64,000 nucleotides of DNA from Yamagishiella unicocca (taxonomy: Eukaryota; Chlorophyta; Chlorophyceae; Chlamydomonadales; Volvocaceae), in the NCBI GenBank assembly GCA_003116995.1, contig BDSL01000022.1:558001-622000 (forward strand), given 5' to 3'. This document shows, piece by piece, positions 12,620-23,000 of this stretch. The position numbers and the translations under genes were made by a program. Below the pieces are notes generated by a model that saw only the letters and a list, made by a program, of their open reading frames with translations, had not been told where the DNA came from and did not search any database. Within the stretch, counting starts at the first letter, position 1, and every line of letters begins with the position of its first letter.

Positions 12620-13287
12620 TTTTACGAGAGGGAAGGAAGAGAGCGAGCTGCGACGTAATGGTGTCTATTTCGCATGGGCAGCACTCCAGGGTGGGGCGCC
12701 GGCTTCTCAATTCATTGTCGACTTTCAACACATAGTCTTTCCAACGTACATGCATTGAATATCTAAAGCAATTAGAGTGAATGTTTCTACTTGTGCATCT
12801 GAAAAGCCACTGACCTCCCAGCTGAGTGGAACTGATGGCGCTTCTCCCCAGTTTTACCCACGATCAGTACGTGTGTGCTTACGTGCTACGCCCGCACGTC
12901 TGTGGCATGTACACCTGTGGAGCGAGTGGGTTGGGTTCCGGGGACGAGGGGTTGAGACGGCTGGGGGAGCGAGGTGGTGTTAAAACTCCTGGTGGGAGCG
13001 GCTGGGAAATGAGTTGATGCGGAATCATGCCGTATTTTGGGATAAGGGTGTGGTGGTTGTGAAAGATAGTATGATTCGGGACTGCACCTGGAATGTATGA
13101 CAACTTCACAACTGCGCCCTTCCCCTCCCCGCCCCTACTGCTTGTTAACATAATGCACGAAGCGGAGCTCACAGACGGTTGTGGGTTCGCGATTGGAAGC
13201 TGCTGGGGGTTGAAGAGTGGGCTGAGGCAGGCGCCGCCGCGCTGGAAGATGGATAGTTGCACGACAGGGCCCTGCGAGGAGGGTACG
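12620..13287. other. Upstream region of eS25 and 3' flank of the next gene
   Basis: Contains the eS25 5' leader and presumptive promoter, and the 3' flank of the minus-strand gene ending at 13288. No coding feature is seen. Confidence 0.5.
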
Positions 13288-14329
13288 CTACTTCGACATG
13301 GGGGCGACGCCGGTCTCAGCCTCCCCACCCGCCCCGCCTCCCTGCTGCTGCACCTGCTGTTGCTGCGCCTGCTGTTGCCCCTGTGTCTCGTAGTGCACCA
13401 ACAGCTGGTTCACCAGCCCCGCCTCGCGCTGCTGCTGCTCGTTGTCCGAGGGGCAGCTGCCGTCGTTCCTGCTGGTGTCCTTGCTGTCCGAGCCTTTCTA
13501 GGACGCCCTCCTTTCCGCCCTATGGGTGCACACTTTCGCAACCACAGTTCGCTCCCCACCCCCGGGACCCACACCGGCTCACTCCACCGCCGGCTTACGT
13601 GGCGCCAGCCCCCATTGCCGCCCCTGCCGCCGCGACGACTGCCCCGCGACCAGGCACACCAGCCTGTCCACCTGCTCGAAGCCGCTGAACTGCCCGCAGC
13701 CCAGCACCACGCCGCACTCCAGCCCCCCAGCCACCGCCTGCACCGCCGCGCGGTGCTGGCGCAGGCTGCTGCAGGGGCCCTCCCACACCACCCGCTCGCG
13801 CCGAAACACGCGCCACACCTCGTCCCGGCCCGCTGCCACCTTGCCGGACTCCCACGGGAAGGAATCCGCGCGAGCCGGGGGGCACGTGAGGCGGGAACTT
13901 GGATCGGCATTCGGGCGGGGCGGGGCTTGCGGGGCTTGCTGGTCGTGGATCTTGTGGTGGAGGGGCGCGGGCGTGTGGGCGCATGTGTTACCTACTGCCC
14001 GCACCCAAGCGATTCCCCCCAGAGGCCGCAAAATCTGCATACCCGGTAAACACGCTAACCCAGCCCACAGCGCCCAGCCCCACCCGCGATGCGGCCGTCC
14101 TTGACCAGCTTGGACGACGTGAGCGGGAACACGGCCAGGAAATCCGACTCGCCCACCTCCGCCAGCGCCGCCGCTGCGACCTCCGCCAGCAGCGCCCTCC
14201 GCCGCCAGCCTCCTCCGCCCCCAGCTCCACCTCCCCCCGAGTGGCGTCCATCAGGTGATAGTGATATACCACCGGCTGGGACTGCAGGCGCATGCCCCCG
14301 CTCTGAGTGGCGCACAGGGGCTGGTCCAC
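13288..14329 (-). CDS. Multi-exon gene of unknown function, 5' part unresolved
   Basis: Supported pieces, in transcript order: an exon beginning at 14329 after a CCCCCGCAG acceptor (VDQPLCATQSGGMRLQSQP and onward); a frame change around 14187-14236; LAEVGESDFLAVFPLTSSKL to about 14083; an exon ending at 13599 containing WESGKVAAGRDEVWRVFRRE and RLVCLV; and the last exon 13493-13288, Gln-rich, ending GVAPMSK. The last junction (13599/13493) is GT-AG and in frame. The frame change is restored by a 50-bp GT-AG stretch, or it marks an indel. Upstream exons probably lie within 14560-14880, where a hydrophobic Leu/Pro/Ala-rich frame and a THVVLFNASLGPR frame overlap. Codon use and ordered hydrophobics suggest a real folded protein, but I cannot name the family. 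The 318-codon plus-strand frame here is its shadow. Confidence 0.5.
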
Positions 14330-15538
14330 CTGCGGGGGCCAGGAAGTAAACGTTTGCGGTCGCCGTTATAGGTTGACAGTTGCAGGCATGGTTACGGTTG
14401 CGGGTTACGGTTCCGATTGCGCAGCAGGGTTACGGTTCCGACCACGGCTGCAATGACAGGGTGCCTGATGCGAAGGCCATCGGCTTAGCCTACTTCGGCC
14501 GTTTCGTGCCGGAAGGCCTGAACAGGCCTGAACCCTACATACTTAACCCCATGGACGTGAAGGCATGTCAAAAGATTCCCCGTGGGAGAGCACCCTGGGC
14601 CCCAGCGATGCGTTGAAGAGCACCACGTGCGTGCGCCCCCGCCGCCGCCGCCAGATTGACTTCCGGGGCGAACCGCGCACCCACGACCGCCGGCAGCAAC
14701 AACAGTGTCGGCGAGAGCAGAATCCCCGCCGGCAGCAGCAGCGTCGACGCGGGCAGCAGCGTCTTTTGGAAGCGAGGAGCACGAAGCGGATCACAGCTGT
14801 GTGGACTTGTTACGTGCGCAACCCAACCGCTCCTAGTCAATTGCGTGTACTTGGGGGGGGGCCGGGGGCCTGAGGGCATGTGTGTATGCCGTCGCGCTGC
14901 TGGGTATTTTAGGTTGCGCGGGGAAATGGCTGGTTAACCCGTTGGCAAAAACCTTAGTGCGCGCACGTTGCCACCAGACATCTCCATCTGTCGACAGCTA
15001 TAGGCAGGCCCCCCAGCGTCTGCGCCCTTGCGCACCGCAGATGTGCGTTTCCTTGATGCCCTTCCTCGAGGGCCCTGCACATGCAAGGGCCCCTCTGTGG
15101 CCCTGGTGCCGGCGCTACGTTCCCTGCAAGAGGACGCGTACATCGTGCGCTGAGACAAATTGCACTGCTGTTGCTGGAAATCTTCTTGTCGGCAGCCAAC
15201 CTCCGGGTGTCTTTGTTGTACGACGTTATGCTGACACGATGGCCGTACACAGGCCAGACGTTTCGTGGGCCCCTAGGACTGGCATCAGTCGTTTCATTCT
15301 TGTCGATGTAGTTTACCGGAGGTCTGCGGATTTAGCCTCACGGCATACGGGTTCTTCAGTTGTATCGAGGCAGCATCTGAGCCCTAGTCACGTAGACAGG
15401 CATATCTTCATACGGCTTTCGCTTAATTGCTCTCTAGAACTGTAATTGAATTGGTTGGAAGGCCCCTGTTTTAAGGCGCGCGCGTAAGGTTGCGGAGCGC
15501 GTCCTCGCCGGGCCTGGGCCCACGAGCGACGCGCGACA
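14330..15538. other. Probable 5' exons of the preceding gene and WDR26 promoter
   Basis: 14560-14880 probably contains upstream exons of the minus-strand unknown gene (see there). From about 14900 to 15538 there is no coding signal. The WDR26-type gene starts at 15539, so this segment is the shared 5' flank of two divergent genes. Confidence 0.4.
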
Positions 15539-18500
15539 ATGAACGGCCACGCGGTTGATATGGACGAAGCGGGGGGCCAACATGACGTCCAAGAGCGGCT
15601 AGGCTCTCGTAAGCTCATCAACCGGACCGAATTCGTGCGCCTTCTCGAGGAGGCGCTGCACCGCCTCGGCTATTCCGATGTGGCAAACCTTCTCGAACAG
15701 CAGGCGGTACGTATTGTTCAGCGGAACAAGGGTTGCGGGCCTTGCATGTTATGCCGCGCGTTCGCGGCCAAGGTCCCGCAATGCGAAGCATGGGTTTTTC
15801 CTTGGATGCCCGCGCAAAACTGCAGAAACAGAAACTCCTCAGCCGCATGCGACCGTATGAATACGAGACAGCCAAATGCGCGCTTCTTCCATTCATCCCG
15901 GCCGGCAGCTGGTCCGTGGGCCTCACCCCTCCCGGCGATATGGCCGCCCAGCAGCACACCTGCGCAGCATCATGCAAGCCCTTTGCTGCAGCTGAGGTCA
16001 GCCTAACATGCTGTAGGTCGTCGTCGCCACAGCTTGTGTTGTGTTGCACCGCACGGTGTTGCGCAACAGGGAACCCGACCCGCCTGAGCGCTGGCTCCTT
16101 CCAGGCCCTCGCCCGTGGCCCCGACCCGCTCCACACCCAACTCGCTCCACACCATACATTCGTCGTCCTCCCGCTGGCGCCTGTCCCCCTCCCCGTACAC
16201 GCACTCTCTCCCCCCTATCCTACTCCGTAGCCCAGCTAACAATGAGCCCCTCCTCGTCAAGCCACCCACCTCCACACATGCACCCGCGCAAATTCCCTTC
16301 CCTTTCCTCATTTCCCCGCATCATGCTGCAATCCTGTCCCTCCCATCCATCCCCGTTGCAACCCCACCTATCCCCCCACCGGTCTCCGTCCTCGCTCCGC
16401 TCCTCTCCCTCCGCAGGGTATCCAGATGCAGCCCCCCCACGCGTCTGCGTTCCAGTCCGCGGTGATGGGCGGCAAGTGGGACGCGGCGATGGCGCTGCTG
16501 CCGCAGCTGACACCGCACGAGGACGTCATCAAGGATGCCCGGTGCGTGTATGTGTTCATGTGTGTATGTGTGTGTGCGTGTAGGTGGTGGGGGACGTGGC
16601 GAAGGGGGTTTAAAGAGAATCCGTGAATCCACGGCCGACAAACCAAGGCGGTGAAGATGGCGGTCCAGAAGAGACGGGAGGCGAGTAGACGGAGCGGAGG
16701 CGCTGCTTCCGGCGAAGGGGGATCCTCAGCGGCCTAACCCACATCCCGCCTTTGTGGAAGCCTCCCATCGCCCCCCCCCCCCCGCCCTTCGGGGTGTTCC
16801 CGCCCTCAACAACCCTGCCCTCTCATCCTCCCCTCCTCTGCTGCTTGGGCCGGCGCCAGGTTCCTCATCCTGCAGCAGAAGTACCTGGAGGCTCTGGAGC
16901 GGCAGGACCTGGCTGCTGCGCTGACCTGCCTGCGCCTGGAGATGGCGCCGCTGGGGGTGCAGGAGCAGCAGCTCCACCACCTGGCAGGTGGGTGGCCGGG
17001 AGGTGGTGTATGTGTGTGTGTGTGGGGAGGGGGGATGGGTGGCGTGAAAACCGTCGGGGGGGGTTATGTGTGGCGGCCGGGAGGGTAGAAGGATATGTTT
17101 CGCGACCCAACGCCGCCAGGGGCACGAACGAGTTCCTGCAGCTGTCTGCCACCTAAACCTGCTCAATGAACCAACACGGCTCGACCCAAATCGCCCCCAA
17201 TCGACCCAAATCGCCCCCAGTCGACCCAAATCGCCCCCAGTCGACCCAAATCGACCCCAGTCGACCCAAATCACCCCCAGTCGACCCAAATCACCCCCAG
17301 TCGACCCAAATCACCCTCTCCTCCCCGCAGCGCTGCTGTTGTGCCCAGCCAGCGGTGACGAGTCCGCGAGGTCCTTCTGGCTCGGGGGCGGGGCCGCGCA
17401 CCGGAACTACCTCATGTCGCTGTTGCAGGTGGGAGGGGACGGGAGGGGGAGAGGGAGGGGGAGAGGGAGGGACGGGACGGGAGGGGGAGGGACGGGAGGG
17501 GGAGGGACGGGACGGGGAGAGGGAGGGGGAGAGGGAGGGGAAGGGAGAGAGAGGCCAGAGGCCGAGGGCGGGCGAGGGGCGGTCGTGAATGAGCGACGCG
17601 ACATCCAGCAGCAGGCGGCGCACGTGGAGCCGGGTGGCACTCCGTAGTGGTGTTCGCCTGGGCACTAGCACCTTACAAATCCCAATGGAACCCTTCGTTA
17701 AACGCCCTAACCGCCACGCACCCACCCGCGCTCTCACACACGCATACACAGGCCAAGCTGCCCCCGAACCTCATGATCCCGGAGGCCCGGCTGGAGGCAC
17801 TGGTGGAGCAGGCGCTTGATGCGCAGGTGGGTCCTGGGGATGGGGGTGGGGGGGAAGGATGGGGGTGGGGGGGAGGATGGGGGTGGGGGGGGAGGATGGG
17901 GGTGGGGGGGGAGGATGGGGGTGGGGGGGGAGGATGGGGGTGGGGGGGGGAGGATGGGGGTGGGGGGGGAGGATGGGGGTGGGGGGGGAGGATGGGGGTG
18001 GTGTGAAACCGGTGACACGAAAAACGACAAGATAGCTAGTGGGCGCATGGTCGGCGGACAGCGAGGATGTGGGCGCATGCTGGAGCATTGGGACGGACGA
18101 CCGGCAAACCTGTGGAGCCGGTTTCTTGGGGGGGGATGGGGGGGTGGGTTCAGGGAGTCGAGCCGCTGGAATGGCCATTGTGTCGTTTAAGAAGCGGACG
18201 TGATGAGGTAAAGGACGAGGAGGGATTCGCCGGCCGCGGACCACCGGCGGGGAGGGGTGGGGTGCCGTACCCTTCATGGAACCGAGGGCACGTTGGCAGA
18301 ACAGAGAGCGTGTGTGTGTGTTTGTGTGTTGTCGTACAGTGGCAGGGTAGCGTGGCAAGGATGTGGGAATGTGGATTGCGGACGATGCGCTGATGCGACG
18401 GCAGCAGCTCTCCCCCCTGGTCCCCCGACCACGAGGCTTACCGGCCCCGCTCCCCCCTCCTTCCGCCCCCCCGCTCGGTTTGTCGGCCGTGGATTCGCGG

Positions 18501-20051
18501 ATTTTTCTTCTCAAACCCCCCCCCCCCAGATGTCTCGCTGCCCCTTCCACAACTCCGCGGATTCCCGTCTGTCGCTGTTCTCCGACTACGAGGCGGGGGT
18601 GGAGTGCCTGCCCACCACCACAGTCCAGGTGCGCCGGCCGCGGCGAGGAGGGCGTTGAGGAAGACCCGTGGATGCGAGGAAACACCGTTTAGGAAAGACG
18701 TTTCGAGATGCATGGCGTGGAGGGCGGGAGCCGGGCGGGATGCGGTTCGGAGAACCTGGGTTGGGCGAAACTTGCTTGAGCTCTCGTGGTTTGAGGGAAA
18801 GTAGGGTTACAGAAGGTCCCAGACGGAGGGCCATATTGGTGGACTTGATGTCCAGCAGCGCAAGGGGAATTTACCTCCCAACAACGATGATGTGGGCAGC
18901 GCACGAGCATTGGCGCGGCGCCTGAAGTAGTATTCGGACCCCACAGCCGCCATTCGGACTCGTGGACGTCCACCTCACGCCTTGTACCTCAAGCCTAGGC
19001 CTTCCGAGTCCCAGGTGTTTGGATTGAGGACCTACTCACGCTTCATTACATGCCCACCCCACCAGCCACCTGCGCCTCCCGCGCGCCCGGTGCTGTACCT
19101 GTTTCCCCATGGGAGTACGACATCCGCCGTACCGGCGCCAGCAACGCCCTCCCCCTGCCCTCCTGCCTGCCCGATCAGGTGCTGGAGCAGCACACGGATG
19201 AGGTTTGGCACGTGGCCTTCTCACACGACGGCACCATGCTGGCGTCCGGGTCCAAGGTGGGGCCGAGGGGCTGCTTGGGGGTTTTATAGGAGAATCCACG
19301 AATCCACGGCCGACAAACCGTGGGCGGTGAAGGTGGTGGTCCAGCGGAGAGGCGGCGGCGAGGAGACGGAGCGGAGGCGCTGCTGAGGCGTAGTGATAGG
19401 CAACGTTGACTGCAGCCAAAGGGGGCTGGGCGGGCGGGGACCCCGGTGGGGAGGCTGTGAGGAGACCCGTAGGTCGGCACTAAAGAGGCAAGTGCTGGTG
19501 GGGAGGCATGGCGAGGCAGGGCAGGTCAGGGCAAGTCAGGGCAGATCAGGGCAGGGGAGCTGTTGAGGTGTCGTGTTTGATCTCCTGGCCGGCCACCCGT
19601 CGCCTCCCCCGGCACCCTGTCGTCCCACCTCACATCTCCACCGCTTTGGATCGCGACCACCTCGCGCGTGCCCCACCCACCCTGTCCGCTCCGAAACCTC
19701 ACTTCCCCCACCTCGCCCCTCCGCCCCTACGGGTTTCCCTTCCCCCCTTCCCCTTCCCCTCTCCCCCCCACCCCTCACAGGACCGCACCGCCATCCTGTG
19801 GTCTGTACGGCAGCGCTCCCGGCTGGAGCCCATGCACGTGCTGTCGGGGCACTCACACCCGGTGGCCTTCCTCAGCTGGAGCCCGGATGACAGGAGGATC
19901 ATAACGTGCAGGTGGGGGGGGCGGGATGACAGGAGGATCATAACGTGCAGGTGGGGGGGGGCGTGTGTGTGTGTGGGGGGGGGAGTTCGAGGAAGACCCG
20001 TGGGGGGGGGGTGGCATAAAAACTGTTTACACGGCAGGGACAGGATAGTTG

Positions 20052-20082
<31 letters not shown>

Positions 20083-23000
20083 GGGGGGGGGGGGGGAATC
20101 GATGCCTTCTTGGTTACAGACGTGCGCTGGAGAGACGATGCAGCGCAGGGGGCTGAGGGGCCGAGGACGGCAACCCGTCTAAGCGGGGGAGGGAGGTCCC
20201 CGTGGCGCAGGGGGGGTGGGGTGCAGGTGGCCGGTGCGGCTGAGCGGCTGTGCCCGGAGGTGTGAGGGCCGGTGGTGCGGCTGTCATCAGTTGCTGCCTG
20301 CCCTCAAGCCATCAGCTGCCAGCCCTCAAGCTATCAGCCGTCCCTCCCCAGCGAGTGCTTTCAACCCCCTTACGGGCTTCTAAACATCGACGGCCTTGTG
20401 CACCCCTGCCCGCCCACCGCCTGGCGTCCCCCCTCCCAGCTTTTGTGGTAGTCTCAGCTCGCCCGCCTCCGAGCCGTCCAGCGGCCTGGTTATCCCCTCC
20501 CTGATCCCCACGGCTCTTAGCGCTACGTGGTGACTCCCTTGCTCCGCGCCCCCACCCCCGGACAGCTGAACAGTATTCTCGGCTGCTGAACCGCAAATCC
20601 CTCCGCCCCTCCGTTCCCTCCCCCTCCCCCGTGTCTTCTCGCTTCCCCCCTCCCCCGTGTCTTCTCGCTTCCCCCCTCCCCCGGGTCTTCTCGCTCCCCC
20701 CCCTCCTTCTCCTTGCCGCGCCGCTCTGTTGGACCATCACCTTCACTACCCTCGGTTTGTCGGCCGTGGATTCGCGGATTCTCTTATCAACACCCCCCCC
20801 TTCCCCCGGGTCTTCTCCCCCCTCTCGCGCCCCCAGCGAGGAGACGCTGCGGGTGTGGGACGTCGTCACGGGGCAGCTGCTGCAGTGCTGCAGGTGAGGA
20901 GGGCAGGGGGTCTGAAGCCGGTAGGGGCGACCTCTCCACTGCCGCGCACGTAGCGGCTTGCCTCCACTGCCACCCCGACCCCCTCCCCAACCCTCACAGC
21001 CGCCACCACCACCACGACCACTGTCACCATTTCACCATTTCACCATTTCACCATTTCACCATTTCACGATTTCACCAACAAAACACGGCTTACATTAAAG
21101 CACGGCTTCGCGATGAACCGCCAAAACCCGCTCCCGCTCTTGCCCTCGATCCACCCCGGCCCTCCCCCCCGCAGCCACCACCGCGAGCCAGTCAACTCGT
21201 GCGCCTGGCTGCCCGACGGGCGGCGCTTCGTGAGCGGGGGCGCGGACCGGGCCGTGTTCCTGGTGGACAGCACCACGGGCGCGGAGCTGCAGCGCTGGAA
21301 GCGGTCGTACAGGGTGCAGGTGCGTGTCGCGGGGTCCGGGGCGGGGGGGGGGGAGGGCCGCATGAGGCGGCGGCTCCGGGGCGGGGCGGAGAAGTAGGGG
21401 GAGTAGGGGGAGTAGGGGGAGTAGGGGGAGTAGGGGGAGTAGGGCGGAGGAGTGCAGCCCGTAGGGGGGAGGAGTGCACCCCGTAGGGGGGAGGAGTGCA
21501 CCCCGTAGGGGGGAGGAGTGCACCCCGTCAGGCGACCCTCTACTCCGCAACACCATTGGGGGACGGCTTTCAGGAGGAAGCGCGACAGGCCCCCTTGGCT
21601 TGACGCGGCTGCCTGTCTAGCTCGTCCCGCCCTCGCACAGCCTGTACCTCGCAGCCCCCTCCCTCCCTCCCCGGCTCCATCCTCACCTGGTGCCCTCCTC
21701 TCACCCTGCCTCCCATCCTCCCTGCCCTCCCTCCCCTCTTCTCCCTCCCTCTGCCTCCCATCCTCCCTGCCTCCCTCCCTCCCCTCTTCCCTCCCTCTGC
21801 CCCTCCTCCCTCCCGTCCTCCCTCCCTCTGCCCCCTCCCTCCCCTCCTCCCTCCCTCTGCCCCCTCCCTCCCCTCCTCCCTCCCCACTTCCCCCTCCCCC
21901 CCCCCGCCTCAGGACCTGGCGGTCACCCGCGACGGCGGTGTGGTGGTGATGGCCTCCAGCGACCGGCGCATCGCCCTGCTGCGGTTGAGCGACCAACGGG
22001 AGGTGTCTCTGCCGGTGAGGGACTGGGAGCGCAGGGGGGCCGGTGAGGGACTGGGAGCGCAGGGGGGCCGGTGAGGGACTGGGAGCGCAGGGGGGCCGGT
22101 GAGGGACTGGGAGCGCAGGGGGGCCGGTGAGGGACTGGGAGCGCAGGGGGGCCGGGGCTGGCGGGAGGGGGGTGGCATAAAAACCGTTGACGCGACAAGG
22201 GCAGCTGGCGGGCGGGGGAGTGGTTAGTGGCGGACCGGCTGGGTGGGGGTTGGAAGGATGCTGGGTCGAACCACCTCGCACCTGCCGCTGGTGCCAATGG
22301 CATCACAGTGCCCCCCACCGTTATGCCACCAGCGGCACCCACACCCTGCTCCCCTCTGCCTCCCCGGAGCCGCCACCGTTGGTCCGTTCCGCTCCATCCA
22401 GCTCCAGCTTCCTGACTCTGCCCCTTCCGGACTCCACCCACACGACCCACTTTCCGCCTCACCGCACCACTCCAACGCGCTGGCACCACAGCCCACAGCC
22501 CACAGCCCCCCCCACGACGTCTCCCAGTGTCACTCACCCATGGCTTGTCTTTCCGTCTTGCTGGCACCGGTACCTGTGTTAGTTCCCCTCGTCAGCGCAA
22601 ACCCCTGTCCACCAACCCCTTGCCTCCCTCGGCAACCTATCCCAGCATTGCCTATCGTATTTAGGCTTGGCTGCGCGATCTTGGATCGCCCTCGCCTCCC
22701 CTCTCCTCCTCCTCGCCTCCCCTCCCCCCTCCTCATTGTCCCCACCGCAGCTGGAGACCTCCCCCATCACCTCCCTAGCGCTCTCCCCCGACGGGCGGCA
22801 CCTGCTGGTGGCGCTCAACTCCAGCACCGTGCACCTGTGGGCGTTGGGGGCGGCAACGGCACCGTACTCACCCGCGCTGGACATCGGTACGGCTGGGGGT
22901 GACGGGGGGTTTTGGACAGGTGGTGTGGTTTCGGAGGTGATTGGGTGGTCCTGAGGGAGGGCGCGAGCAGGAGTGGAGGGAAAGCGGGAAGGGGAGGAGG

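Noticed and set aside
13093..14049. Plus-strand 318-codon open frame
   Set aside because: It overlaps the minus-strand unknown gene, whose spliced exons are in frame and have better codon use; this frame is Leu/Arg/Pro-rich shadow.
21064..22281. Minus-strand 405-codon open frame
   Set aside because: It lies antisense to WDR26 exons 10-11 and consists largely of repeat-derived peptides ([21 protein letters not shown]).
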